Below are positions 15,284-23,918 of a stretch of DNA of 64,000 nucleotides, one piece after another. Each line of letters starts with the position of its first letter. Positions within the stretch are counted from its first letter, which is position 1. Source of the DNA: a bacterium. Lineage in GTDB: Bacteria > Patescibacteriota > Minisyncoccia > Phycocordibacterales > Phycocordibacteraceae. The DNA lies in contig JAUSCN010000012.1 in NCBI GenBank assembly GCA_030651285.1, positions 34,218 to 98,217 of the forward strand, written 5' to 3'. Below the pieces are notes generated by a model. That model did no database searches, had not been told where the DNA came from, and saw nothing but the letters and a program-made list of their open reading frames with translations. The position numbers were made by a program, and so were the translations under genes.

Positions 15284-17020
15284 TTATTGCACAGTTTGAC
15301 CAGCTGAAACACGGATGTGCTGGCCACCTGGCAGCCGCACAGTCGTGGTAGCAGTCCCGCCGACATACGGAGAATTTTCTGCATATAGAGATTCAAAAAG
15401 TTCGCGCATCACACTCACTGCTTGCGACCCAGCACCAGCAGGACCGCGCTCAAGTGCGACCGTAAATGCGTATTGCGGATTATCATAAGGAAAGAAGCCC
15501 ACCACCCACGAATTGTCGAACTGGTTGCGCGTACCGGTCTGCGCCGTACCAGTCTTCGCAGCTACTTTCACATATGGAAAATTCAGGGCACTAGCAAGTG
15601 CCTCCGTAACAGTCTTTCTCATGCCCTCTTGCACGACCTTGAGTGCAGCCGCATCGACCGGTACGACCGCAAATTCAGGGATCTGATCCGCAAGAAGTTT
15701 TGGCGCGAGAAGTTTTCCGCCATTAGACACGGCTGCAATCGCCCGAACCATCTGTATCGGCGTCACTTGCACCGAGTATTGCCCGATTGATGTAAAGAAC
15801 GTGTCACCGAGATACCACGGTTCGTTAAACGTTTCTTTTTTCCATTCAGGAGTCGGAATGAGCCCACTTACCTCTCCGGGCACATCGATACCCGTCACAC
15901 TCCCAAGCCCGAATTGGTGGTACCAATATGCGAGCCGATCTATACCGAGACCCTTTTGCCCGCCAAATCCGCCACCGACCGTATAGAAAAAGACGTCCGA
16001 TGACCATGCGATCGCCTTCCGCACATCAACTGGACCGAGCGCCTTCCAACCCTTGAAGACGAATGATTTGCCTGGGTGGTACGGATCTGGCATTGAGAGA
16101 GACCCTGGGTCATTGATGACCGTATCAGGCGTGATGATGCCGTCGGTAAGCGCTCCTGAGGCCACGAGCGGCTTCACGATGGAACCCGGCGCGTACACAC
16201 CCTGCACAGCATGATCTAGGAATGGATGCCCCGGATCTTTAGAGTACTGAGCGATAATATCTGAAGGACCGCCACTTGCCATGACATTTGGATCGTAGCT
16301 CGGATAGGAGACGATCGCGCGCACCGCGCCTGTGTGTACGTCCATAATGACGCCGGCACCTGCAATGAATCGCTTGGACTCAACCACGTCGGCGATAATC
16401 TTTGCGAATGTTTCCTCAAGGGCGGCATCGACCGATAACTGTAGCGTCCCGCCTACCTCAGCGGGCACGACAGTACCCTGAGAACGGACCTGTCCGAGAG
16501 CATCGACTTCGGTAAGTAGTTTTCCATTTTTCCCCGCAAGGAGCGCGTCATACTTCGCCTCAAGACCGGCAAGACCGGTTTGTTTCGTGTCGTAATACAC
16601 CCCCTTTGAGTCTTTCTTCGGGTACGACACGTAGCCGATGATGTGCCCAAGAGCCGGAACAGGATAATTTCGCCGCACACTCCTGTCTTCTTTTTCAATG
16701 TTTTCAGCAACAACCGCCCCAAACACGTCCGTAATGATGCCTCTCGGCGCAAAAAGTGTTCTGACCTCAAGCGCATTATCTGCACTGTTGGTAGCAAATT
16801 CTTTGCCCTGGACGATCTGCAGATCCCAAGCACGCACCGAAAGAACGAGGAAAAGGATGGTGAGTGCAATACCGAGCGAGAAGAATGCACTGTGCGAAAG
16901 AGGCTTCTCGAGTCGTCCTTCAAAACGCGCCCGATCAAAATCAGGTGCGTTTGATGCATCTAGGAATATCTCATCAGGAGCGATCTCCGGATCTTTCCGT
17001 CTTTTCTTTCGCCACAGCAT
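15284..17020 (-). CDS. mrdA: Elongation penicillin-binding protein 2 (MrdA-like)
   Basis: 578 residues with a cytoplasmic N-terminus, a membrane helix (about 45-66, FFSLGIALTILFLVLSVRAW), a dimerisation domain and the transpeptidase domain. The active-site motifs are SIVK (APGSIVKPL), SSD (AIAWSSDVFFY) and KTGT (AAKTGTAQTG). It cross-links peptidoglycan during side-wall growth. Position immediately downstream of mreB-mreC-mreD, the rod complex, supports PBP2 rather than FtsI. The Thr/Val-rich tail after residue 560 is not part of the fold. Confidence 0.9.
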   Translation of the reverse strand: MLWRKKRRKDPEIAPDEIFLDASNAPDFDRARFEGRLEKPLSHSAFFSLGIALTILFLVLSVRAWDLQIVQGKEFATNSADNALEVRTLFAPRGIITDVFGAVVAENIEKEDRSVRRNYPVPALGHIIGYVSYPKKDSKGVYYDTKQTGLAGLEAKYDALLAGKNGKLLTEVDALGQVRSQGTVVPAEVGGTLQLSVDAALEETFAKIIADVVESKRFIAGAGVIMDVHTGAVRAIVSYPSYDPNVMASGGPSDIIAQYSKDPGHPFLDHAVQGVYAPGSIVKPLVASGALTDGIITPDTVINDPGSLSMPDPYHPGKSFVFKGWKALGPVDVRKAIAWSSDVFFYTVGGGFGGQKGLGIDRLAYWYHQFGLGSVTGIDVPGEVSGLIPTPEWKKETFNEPWYLGDTFFTSIGQYSVQVTPIQMVRAIAAVSNGGKLLAPKLLADQIPEFAVVPVDAAALKVVQEGMRKTVTEALASALNFPYVKVAAKTGTAQTGTRNQFDNSWVVGFFPYDNPQYAFTVALERGPAGAGSQAVSVMRELFESLYAENSPYVGGTATTTVRLPGGQHIRVSAGQTVQ

Positions 17021-17077
17021 CCCCCCATGATACTCGTCCCGTTAGAGATAGAAAGTCCTTGGAGACTGGTTTTAACA

Positions 17078-17335
17078 TCACAGATCTCTAACAGGACTCG
17101 CTCTGACGCGATTACGCAGCACGAATGCGATGGCTGTACAGATCGCGCCATAGATCGTAAAGAGTGGGACCGTATGCGCCTGTGGCGTGTAGTACAACAC
17201 ATCAGCCAGGATTCCGGCGGCGAGTGGTACGAGCGGCTCCATGAACGACACGCTGATCGCAAGTACCGCAGCAAACTTCCAGGGGAAAAAGATGACGGAC
17301 AAGAGCGTAGCTATCGTGAGTGTCGCCCTCATCAT
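17078..17335 (-). CDS. mreD: MreD-like rod-shape membrane protein (short)
   Basis: 85 residues, almost entirely hydrophobic, with about three membrane segments. Its ATG overlaps the mreC stop by 4 bp (ATGA). Usual MreD proteins have 5-6 segments and ~160 residues, so this is a reduced version or the call is only positional. It belongs to the mreB-mreC-mreD-PBP2 operon. Confidence 0.65.
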   Translation of the reverse strand: MMRATLTIATLLSVIFFPWKFAAVLAISVSFMEPLVPLAAGILADVLYYTPQAHTVPLFTIYGAICTAIAFVLRNRVRASPVRDL

Positions 17336-18174
17336 GGTGAGGTTGAAGTTGCTGAAGACTTACCCAGAAGCCCCACGCCCGTGTCGCGCAACATGACCCA
17401 CGTAACTGAGAAAAGATTTACCGCAGGTATAATACGGAGCACGACCTCAGGAGCTGCAGGATCATCATCGATGCGCGTAACGCTCCCGATGGGAAGCGCT
17501 CCCGGGCCCGGGACATACACGACATCGCCTACTGCGACGTTTGCAGAGCGCGCAAGAGTCGCGCTCATCGCACCGCCACCCGCACCTTCGATGGTAAGCG
17601 GCACATGAGCGTACCCGACCCAACCATGGGTCACCATGCCTGGCGCTGAAAAAAGCGTGACTCGAGAATACTCGGGCAAGACTGAAGAGATGGCACCAAT
17701 AGGTACGCCCCCCGCACCAAATACTTCCATCCCAACCGTGACACCTGCATCAATTCCTTCAGAGAGTACGAGCGTGTCATAAGGACTTTCAGGCGGACGA
17801 ACGATAACGCTCGCAAGAATTCCGCTGACAGCAGTCTTCCCCGATGTCGTAGAACTCAGGAGAGCCGAGAGACTGGAGACCTTCACGAGGAGCGCACGAT
17901 TTTCACTCGCAAGGGCGGCATTTTCACTCGCAAGCAGCTCATTCTTAGAGGAGAGAGTTGCGGCGTCGCCAAAACTGGAGACGAACCCATGACCAGCGGC
18001 AGCAACAGAATCGGCCCCGCGATAGAGCGGAGCGAATAGATTCCAGAAAAAATTTGGCGCGAAGAACCGTACAAGAAAGACGATAAGTACGAACATGAGC
18101 GCAGCAACGCCCCACGAGAAACTCTCGGGCGAAAATATCGCGTTACTACGCCTCGTTAAGTATGTCCTCTTCAT
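17332..18174 (-). CDS. mreC: Rod-shape determining protein MreC
   Basis: 280 residues. The N-terminus is basic, a membrane helix lies near residues 19-41 (FSWGVAALMFVLIVFLVRFF), a coiled coil rich in ENAALASEN follows (~75-100), and a beta-barrel domain contains ASVIVRPPESPYDTLVL and GAISSVLPEYSRVTL. MreC links MreB to periplasmic wall synthesis and activates PBP2. The start overlaps the mreB 3' end by 29 bp. Confidence 0.88.
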   Translation of the reverse strand: MKRTYLTRRSNAIFSPESFSWGVAALMFVLIVFLVRFFAPNFFWNLFAPLYRGADSVAAAGHGFVSSFGDAATLSSKNELLASENAALASENRALLVKVSSLSALLSSTTSGKTAVSGILASVIVRPPESPYDTLVLSEGIDAGVTVGMEVFGAGGVPIGAISSVLPEYSRVTLFSAPGMVTHGWVGYAHVPLTIEGAGGGAMSATLARSANVAVGDVVYVPGPGALPIGSVTRIDDDPAAPEVVLRIIPAVNLFSVTWVMLRDTGVGLLGKSSATSTSP

Positions 18175-19198
18175 CGATGAAAAATTCCGCGTATGGTTCG
18201 GGATTTTCGGTCACGATGCCAGCGCCGCGCACTACGGTCGTGAGAGGGTCTGCTGCGACCCTCACTGGCACACCGAGCATCTTTGCGAGCACCTGCGGGA
18301 GTCCGCGCAGGAGCGCGCCACCACCGAACACAGTAACCCCGTGCTGTAATACGTCCGAAAGAAGCTCGGGCGGCGTCGACTCAATCACTTCCTTCATAGA
18401 TTCCATGAGCGAATCAAGCGACGAAGAAATCGCCTCTCGAACATGCGAATCGGTCAGAATGATCTCTCGCGGAAGCCCCGTCGCAAGATCTCTCCCGCGC
18501 ACGCTTCGCGAAAGAGCTTCAGGAAGTTCAGTGACTGCCCCAATCGATATTTTCACATCTTCCGCTGTGCGCTCGCCGATGCCGAGCTTGAACTCGCTTC
18601 GCACGAAGTCGATAATGTTGTCATTGAAACGATCGCCCGCGACATGAGAGCTCTTAGACGCCACGACCCCTCTAAGAGCAATGACTGCAATGTCGGTCGT
18701 GCCGCCGCCGATGTCGAGCACCATCGTCCCAACAGCATCAGTCACCGGCAGCTTCGCACCAATGGCGCCTGCGACCGGCTCTTCAATAATGATTGCTTCG
18801 CGTGCACCCGCATTCCTCGCCGCATCACGCACAGCTCGACTCTGTACGTTGGTGACGCCGGTCGGCACACCCACCACCACGCGCGGTCCAAAGAGTCGTG
18901 CACGACCGCTCTGTGCTTTATTGATGAAATACGTGAGCAATTCTTCCGTCACCTCGAAGTCAGAGATGACGCCATGGGAAAGTGGGCGCACGACGCGAAT
19001 ATGCTCGGGAGTCTTCCCGAGCATCGTCTTTGCTTCTCTTCCCACGGCCACAACTTGACGCGTCTTGTCATTGACCGCGACGACCGACGGCTCATTGATG
19101 ATGACTCCTTTCCCGCGCACGTACACGAGCGTATTCGCAGTTCCTAGATCGATCGCAATGTCGGTACTGAAGAATGCATTCTTTGAAAATCTAGCCAT
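18146..19198 (-). CDS. mreB: Rod-shape actin homologue MreB (copy 1)
   Basis: 350 residues with the actin-fold nucleotide motifs: phosphate 1 IDLGTANTLVYVRGKGV, phosphate 2 VLDIGGGTTDIAVI, and adenosine motif GGGALLRGLPQVL. It polymerises under the membrane and guides wall synthesis. First gene of the mreBCD-PBP2 set and only 2 nt downstream of proS, so probably co-transcribed with it. A second, divergent MreB is encoded at 23919-24944. Confidence 0.96.
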   Translation of the reverse strand: MARFSKNAFFSTDIAIDLGTANTLVYVRGKGVIINEPSVVAVNDKTRQVVAVGREAKTMLGKTPEHIRVVRPLSHGVISDFEVTEELLTYFINKAQSGRARLFGPRVVVGVPTGVTNVQSRAVRDAARNAGAREAIIIEEPVAGAIGAKLPVTDAVGTMVLDIGGGTTDIAVIALRGVVASKSSHVAGDRFNDNIIDFVRSEFKLGIGERTAEDVKISIGAVTELPEALSRSVRGRDLATGLPREIILTDSHVREAISSSLDSLMESMKEVIESTPPELLSDVLQHGVTVFGGGALLRGLPQVLAKMLGVPVRVAADPLTTVVRGAGIVTENPEPYAEFFIDEEDILNEA

Positions 19199-19200
19199 AC

Positions 19201-20445
19201 TTAAGAGAGAAGCTCTGTGCGCGTCTTCTTTGCGACCTCTCCAGTTGCGCGAGTAACCACCTCGAACTGACCTGTAGCGACTGCATCGCGACCGACAATG
19301 ATGCGGCGTGGAATACCCAAAAGATCGCTCTCCGTAAATTTCTGACCAGCAGATATATCACGATCGTCATAAAGAACCTCGACTCCCGCTTTCACAAAAT
19401 CAGCATACAGAGCATCAGCCATCTGGAATGCTTCGTCTCCTGACTTTCCAAGAGACATGAGGTGCACTGAAAATGGAGCGACACTCTCCGGCCACACAAG
19501 CCCGTTCTCATCGGCCATGAGCTCGACAATCGTACCCATCAGGCGCCCCGGACCAATACCATAGCTTCCCATGAAGACCGGTGTCGCCTTCCCTTCCGCA
19601 TCCTTATAGGAAAGACCAAGCGCTTCTGAAAATCGCGTACTGAGCGTGAAGATGTTTCCTACCTCAATCGCTTTCGCCTCCTTTAGATTTGCTTTGTCGA
19701 TGCCGGTTGTCGCATACACTTCTGCATCGTCATACACTTCCTTATTGAGCGCGAGCCGCTTCGAATCATCGATATAAATGGTGTCCTCACCAGCACCACA
19801 AATGGTCTGATACTCGTGCGAATACTTGCTGAAGGAGCCGCCGGAAGCAAATGTGCGATAGGTTTTCTCGCCGATGCCGACGCGTTTGAAAATGTTCTCG
19901 TATGCTGCGGCGACCTTTTCATAAAACTCGTTATGGCTCTCGAGATTCGTCGAGAAGGAGTAGAGGTCCTTCATGATGAACTCCCGCGCGCGCATGATGC
20001 CGGACTTCGCACGAGTCTCGTTACGAAATTTATTCTGGAACTGATACACGTAGCGCGGCAAGTCTTTGTAGGACGAGATGTGTTCGGTCATGAGCGCGGT
20101 CAGCGCCTCTTCGTGCGTATTGCCGAGACCGAGCTCGCTACCATTCTTCAAGTGCGTCTTGAACCACACATCGACGACCGAATCATCCCAGCGACCGCTT
20201 TTCTTCCAAGCTTCAGGGTCTTGGAGCGTCGTCAGGAGCACCTCCTCTCCACCAATCGCATTCATCTCCTCACGGATAATGCCGATAATCTTATTGAGCG
20301 TACGCAGACCGAGCGGTAGGAAGGAGTAGACACCCGCCATCTCTTTGTGAATGTAGCCGGCACGCACCAGGAGCTGCGCGTTCTTCGCGACTTCATCTGA
20401 AGGCGCCTCGCGCCGAGCCTTCGTGAAGAGTCTTGATTGCCTCAT
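19201..20445 (-). CDS. proS: Prolyl-tRNA synthetase (short form)
   Basis: 414 residues from ATG 20445 (MRQSRLFTKARREAP). Class II motifs are HKEMAGVYSFLPLGLRTLNK, FQNKFRNETRAKSGIMRAREFIMKD (read in parts; motif 2) and GSYGIGPGRLMG (motif 3). The C-terminal anticodon-binding domain runs from about residue 320. It lacks the long editing insertion seen in E. coli ProS, as usual in CPR. It charges tRNA-Pro. Confidence 0.94.
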   Translation of the reverse strand: MRQSRLFTKARREAPSDEVAKNAQLLVRAGYIHKEMAGVYSFLPLGLRTLNKIIGIIREEMNAIGGEEVLLTTLQDPEAWKKSGRWDDSVVDVWFKTHLKNGSELGLGNTHEEALTALMTEHISSYKDLPRYVYQFQNKFRNETRAKSGIMRAREFIMKDLYSFSTNLESHNEFYEKVAAAYENIFKRVGIGEKTYRTFASGGSFSKYSHEYQTICGAGEDTIYIDDSKRLALNKEVYDDAEVYATTGIDKANLKEAKAIEVGNIFTLSTRFSEALGLSYKDAEGKATPVFMGSYGIGPGRLMGTIVELMADENGLVWPESVAPFSVHLMSLGKSGDEAFQMADALYADFVKAGVEVLYDDRDISAGQKFTESDLLGIPRRIIVGRDAVATGQFEVVTRATGEVAKKTRTELLS

Positions 20446-20477
20446 GCGCCACAGTATACGCCCCCGCCCCGCTCCCA

Positions 20478-20530
20478 GCAAAACAAGGCTTGACCTTGGG
20501 AAGGCGGATTAAGGTCGAGCCTTGTTTTGC
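20478..20530. repeat. 20-bp inverted repeat
   Basis: 20478-20497 and 20511-20530 are complementary at 19 of 20 positions, with a 13-nt loop (GGGAAGGCGGATT). It has no T-run, so it is not an obvious terminator. It lies between the proS start and the duplicated rseP tail. Confidence 0.6.
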
Positions 20531-20535
20531 GTTAC

Positions 20536-20573
20536 ATTACCCGACGATCTTGAAGAGGTTGTACGCGGCGGGA
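20536..20573 (-). pseudogene. Duplicated 3' tail of rseP
   Basis: On the minus strand this reads PAAYNLFKIVG then TAA. The true rseP end reads TAHDIFKIVR then TAA at 21000. About 80% of the bases agree over 36 bp. It looks like the remnant of an rseP-like gene end on the far side of the inserted 111-residue gene. Confidence 0.5.
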
Positions 20574-20630
20574 CAGTCTGTGGATATATACGCAACGCCT
20601 CCTCACAGCGGCCGTGATACACTTTTTCGC

Positions 20631-20966
20631 ATGATTACCGATGCGGACATTACGAAACTCAAAGGGGTCTTTGCGACGAAGGATGACTTAAAGGGGTTCG
20701 CAACAAAAGATGACTTAGGGAGGTTTGCGACGAAGGATGCTCTCGCTGAATTACGTGCAGATATGCAAGTGGGGTTTGGCGAGGTAAACGAAAAGATAGA
20801 TACACTCGCGACCGCTTTCAGCCGTATGGAGAATACCTTGGATGGCATCGTCGGAGCAATCCAGGATTTGCGAACAGAAAACGGCGCGGGTACCACCCAC
20901 CTCCTACGACATGATCGGCAGATAGAAGCGCTCGCGCTCGCAACAAAAGTCACACTCCCCAATTAG
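20631..20966 (+). CDS. Coiled-coil hypothetical protein with ATKDDL repeats (111 aa)
   Basis: Starts at ATG 20631. The N-terminal part contains three near-repeats of the type (G)FATKDDL(K/G), then a long amphipathic helix (VNEKIDTLATAFSRMENTLDG) and a basic tail. Repeats of KKDLEGLATKDDL type are widespread in CPR and phage proteins of unknown role, and probably form a coiled coil. It is the only plus-strand gene between two minus-strand blocks and is flanked by the rseP tail and its copy, which suggests insertion. Confidence 0.65.
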   Translation: MITDADITKLKGVFATKDDLKGFATKDDLGRFATKDALAELRADMQVGFGEVNEKIDTLATAFSRMENTLDGIVGAIQDLRTENGAGTTHLLRHDRQIEALALATKVTLPN

Positions 20967-20999
20967 TGACAACATCGCGTGCTGTTAATTTTTTAAGAA

Positions 21000-22100
21000 T
21001 TACCTGACGATCTTGAAAATGTCGTGCGCGGTGACAAGCACCATAAGGAGGATGAGGAACGCGAAGCCGACCATGTTGATGGAATTAGCCAGACTTGTCT
21101 TGATCGGGCGGCGAATGATGCTCTCAATGATCACGAAGAGGAGTCTGCCGCCATCGAGTGCAGGAATTGGAATGAGGTTGATGAGCGCCAAGTTGATCGA
21201 GATCACTGCCATGATGGAGAGTAAGTCGCCAAATCCTTGTGCAGAGGCACTACCGACAGCTCCCGCAATACCAACAGGACCCGACACCTGCGAGAGATCA
21301 GCCGAGAGCGTGAGGATGCCATAGAAGAAGTGACCGAGCCCGATCGCGGTCATCTTGGTAGCCGTCCAGGTAAGCTGCGCACCTTCGACGATCGCATCAA
21401 CAAACGAGAGCGGTACGGTACCGACAGTTGCAACCTCTACACCAAGAGCGTAGCGAGACGGATCATTCTGATTAAGACCACTCTTCGCTACTGCTTCGAC
21501 TATCTTCTCTTCCCCATTATGCTTCACTGTGAGCGTTACAGGAGTGCCCCCACTCGAAGCGACGAATGCCGAAAAGCTTTTTGGATCAGACGCGCCCCAT
21601 TCCCCTTTCGCGCCCTTCGCATTCAAGATCGAATCGCCAGGAACGAGACCTGCCTGTGCGGCAGGAGTACCAGGAAGCACGTTTGCCACCATAAGTTCCA
21701 AGTTGCGAGCGTTCGCAACTTCGCTCTCCGAAAGCACACGCGGCGTACCCGCAATAAGTGCACCGGTTATGAGCACGTACGCGAAGACAAGGTTCATCGT
21801 GATACCTGCAACGAGCACAATCGCCTGCGCGAGACGCGGCCTCGCAGAGAATGCATGGGGATCCTTGGGCGCGCCAGGGGTCAAACCATCTTCACCATAA
21901 ATTTTCACGAACCCGCCAAACGGTAGCCAGTTAAGTGTGTATTCGGTACCACCAATTTTCCCAATCGTGAACGCGCGCGGAGGGTATCCGAGACCAAATT
22001 CATCAACACGCATTCCCGAGAGCTTCGCAGCGACAAGATGTCCAAACTCGTGAACAACGATGAGAGCAACGATGACGCAGAGGAAAATCAGGATGCTCAT
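21000..22100 (-). CDS. rseP: Site-2 intramembrane metalloprotease RseP
   Basis: 366 residues. The zinc motif HEFGH is in the first membrane helix (VALIVVHEFGHLVAAKLSG), a PDZ domain lies around residues 130-200 (NVLPGTPAAQAGLVPGDSIL), and the second metal-site motif is in NLIPIPALDGGRLLF. It cleaves membrane-bound substrates such as anti-sigma factors. It lies 3 nt downstream of frr and is co-directional with it. Whether it serves the ECF sigma factor at 45.8 kb is only a possibility. Confidence 0.93.
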   Translation of the reverse strand: MSILIFLCVIVALIVVHEFGHLVAAKLSGMRVDEFGLGYPPRAFTIGKIGGTEYTLNWLPFGGFVKIYGEDGLTPGAPKDPHAFSARPRLAQAIVLVAGITMNLVFAYVLITGALIAGTPRVLSESEVANARNLELMVANVLPGTPAAQAGLVPGDSILNAKGAKGEWGASDPKSFSAFVASSGGTPVTLTVKHNGEEKIVEAVAKSGLNQNDPSRYALGVEVATVGTVPLSFVDAIVEGAQLTWTATKMTAIGLGHFFYGILTLSADLSQVSGPVGIAGAVGSASAQGFGDLLSIMAVISINLALINLIPIPALDGGRLLFVIIESIIRRPIKTSLANSINMVGFAFLILLMVLVTAHDIFKIVR

Positions 22101-22103
22101 AAT

Positions 22104-22655
22104 TTATTGGGCGATTTCCGTTTCTTTCTTCTCGAGCGCTTTCACAAGAGCCTCATTACCGGTATCAATAAGTTTCTGCACTTCGGTCTTAAGACGCTGG
22201 AGCTCGTCTTTGCCCATACCACCATCTTCACTCGCCGCCTCTAACGTATGCAGCGCATCGGTACGATGGGAGCGGAGTGTCACTTTCGCCTGCTCAGTCT
22301 TGTCTTTAGCGATCTTCGAAAGCTGCGTACGGCGTTCGCTCGTGAGCTCGGGAAACGAAATGCGGAGACCTTGATCATCAGTCGATACACCGACACCAAG
22401 GTTTGCATCGATAACCCCTTTTTCTATCGCCTTCAAAAGCGACATGTCCCACGGGATGATACGCAGTGTGCGAGCGTCCTCAACGGAAATAGCAGCAAGC
22501 TCTCGCATTGGCGAGCGCGTGCCGTATGCCTCAGGCTTCACGCCGTCGAGCAGTGTCGGCGTCGCGCGACCAGTGCGAACACCTGAAAGCTCGCGTGAGA
22601 GCCATTCTTCAGTCTCCATAATATTCGTCTTTAATTTTGAAAAATCATATGCCAT
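22104..22655 (-). CDS. frr: Ribosome recycling factor
   Basis: 183 residues, the normal length. The helical-bundle motifs LSRELSGVRTGRATPTLLDG, then ARTLRIIPWDMSLLKAIEKG and LRISFPELTSERRTQL, are characteristic. With EF-G it splits the post-termination ribosome. It is upstream of rseP in the same transcript. Confidence 0.96.
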   Translation of the reverse strand: MAYDFSKLKTNIMETEEWLSRELSGVRTGRATPTLLDGVKPEAYGTRSPMRELAAISVEDARTLRIIPWDMSLLKAIEKGVIDANLGVGVSTDDQGLRISFPELTSERRTQLSKIAKDKTEQAKVTLRSHRTDALHTLEAASEDGGMGKDELQRLKTEVQKLIDTGNEALVKALEKKETEIAQ

Positions 22656-22675
22656 ATAGCAACATCATAACAAAC

Positions 22676-23368
22676 CTACGTATGCACAGATAGGTCTTTC
22701 GGCACGACAATTGCGAGATGCTCAAGAATCATGCGTACTGGCGCACTCCGGTCATACAAATGGCTCCGTAACTCGGAGATTTCCGAAAGAAGCTCGACAC
22801 TAGCTTTGTATTTTTTTACGCGCAGCGCTGCATATGCCGCGACTTCAATACCATTCACGATCTCTATTGCCTCATCACGACGAGCTCGCCGATCATCCTC
22901 GTCCTTCCCGCTCGTCAGTTTCTTTATCATCGTACTGCGTTTCTCGCGACTCGATTCTATAAACTTCTGCGCCATTTCTGAAATAGCGTCGGCAGGGAGT
23001 CTTTCAGAGGAAGTAAGTAGAACGACGCGCGAGCGCAATGTCGGCAACAGACCGCCAAGCGTCGGCAGCACTAAGAAAAGATATGTTCCCCGAGGTGGTT
23101 CTTCAAAAATCTTCAGCAACGCATTCTGCGCCTCATGATACGCGCGACCAGCAGTGATGATGAGCGCTTTGTATTGACCCTCAAATGGCGCTTGCGCAGC
23201 AATATCAGCGATTCGGCGTGCATCAGAAACCGACAAGAGCCCATAGCGGAGTACGACCACATCAGAATTCCCTTTCGATTCCATCTTGAGCTCGCTCGAG
23301 AGCCATCGCTCCGCGATGCCAACTCCCTTTTCCATATTCGCCTCGATAACAAACGCATGGTGCCGCAT
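22676..23368 (-). CDS. holB: DNA polymerase III delta-prime-like clamp-loader protein
   Basis: 230 residues from ATG 23368 (MRHHAFVIEANMEKG). The motif YHEAQNALLKIFEEPPRGTYLFLVLP followed by LLPTLRSRVVLL, read in parts, is the hallmark of delta-prime and DnaX relatives (sensor and SRC-like region). The N-terminal Walker A part is missing, so it is a reduced, probably non-hydrolysing subunit. It is likely to help load the sliding clamp. Confidence 0.72.
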   Translation of the reverse strand: MRHHAFVIEANMEKGVGIAERWLSSELKMESKGNSDVVVLRYGLLSVSDARRIADIAAQAPFEGQYKALIITAGRAYHEAQNALLKIFEEPPRGTYLFLVLPTLGGLLPTLRSRVVLLTSSERLPADAISEMAQKFIESSREKRSTMIKKLTSGKDEDDRRARRDEAIEIVNGIEVAAYAALRVKKYKASVELLSEISELRSHLYDRSAPVRMILEHLAIVVPKDLSVHT

Positions 23369-23410
23369 GAAAATAAGTATAGCTCCTCCCCTCAATTTCT
23401 CGCGGGTATA

Positions 23411-23440
23411 TTGACATATTATATATAATATGCTGAAATA
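23411..23440 (+). promoter_or_regulatory. Probable promoter of the small lipoprotein gene
   Basis: TTGACA near 23411 followed by a very AT-rich stretch (TATTATATATAATATG). The best 17-nt-spaced -10 is TGAAAT, with TATAAT closer than ideal. Confidence 0.45.
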
Positions 23441-23503
23441 GATTTAGAGACACTGCTTGGCGACTCAAAAACCAATGAGATCTTTTATAGAAAGGGGTAT
23501 GCG

Positions 23504-23872
23504 ATGAGGAACTCAATCGCAACAGTTATGCTGTTTTGTTTAGTGGGCCTGATATGCAGTTGTGGCCTCTCAAAAGAGGAAAAAGAAGCAGCTGAGATTC
23601 CAGCCGAACCACAAATGACTCCCTGGGTCCCGGAAGAAACCTTTGTGACCATCCGGCCAGTCGAAAGAGTCAAGGATTCCACAAAAGGGTTCGTACCAGT
23701 TCGCCGACTGAAAACTGGTAGCGTATACTCCGCCGAGCTCGAAATATATCGAGAGGTTCCCGTCGGATCCAAAGTCACGGTATCCAAAATGGATTGGCCG
23801 ATAAGCAGCGCTCAGAGATTTGGCTCTGATGCGGCGCACCTCATTATTACGGAAGCTTTGATAGACAAGTAA
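23504..23872 (+). CDS. Small secreted lipoprotein (122 aa)
   Basis: A classic type II signal peptide: MRNSIATVMLFCLVGLICSC, with lipobox LICSC and lipidated Cys at about residue 18-20. Then comes an acidic helix (KEEKEAAEIPAEP) and a beta-rich domain (FVPVRRLKTGSVYSAELEI). No family recognised. AAAGGGG lies 11 nt before the ATG, and the gene has its own promoter and terminator, a stand-alone unit on the opposite strand to its neighbours. Confidence 0.7.
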   Translation: MRNSIATVMLFCLVGLICSCGLSKEEKEAAEIPAEPQMTPWVPEETFVTIRPVERVKDSTKGFVPVRRLKTGSVYSAELEIYREVPVGSKVTVSKMDWPISSAQRFGSDAAHLIITEALIDK

Positions 23873-23884
23873 TACCTGTATAGC

Positions 23885-23912
23885 GGGCTCCTGACGGAAA
23901 CGTCAGGAGCCC
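23885..23912 (+). terminator. Terminator after the lipoprotein gene
   Basis: GGGCTCCTGACG-GAAA-CGTCAGGAGCCC, a perfect 12-bp stem with a GAAA loop and a T-rich tail. Confidence 0.85.
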
Positions 23913-23918
23913 TTTCTT

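Noticed and set aside
20433..20630. N-terminal extension of the ATKDDL-repeat gene
   Set aside because: It runs across the proS start, the inverted repeat and the rseP tail copy, and reads as non-protein sequence.
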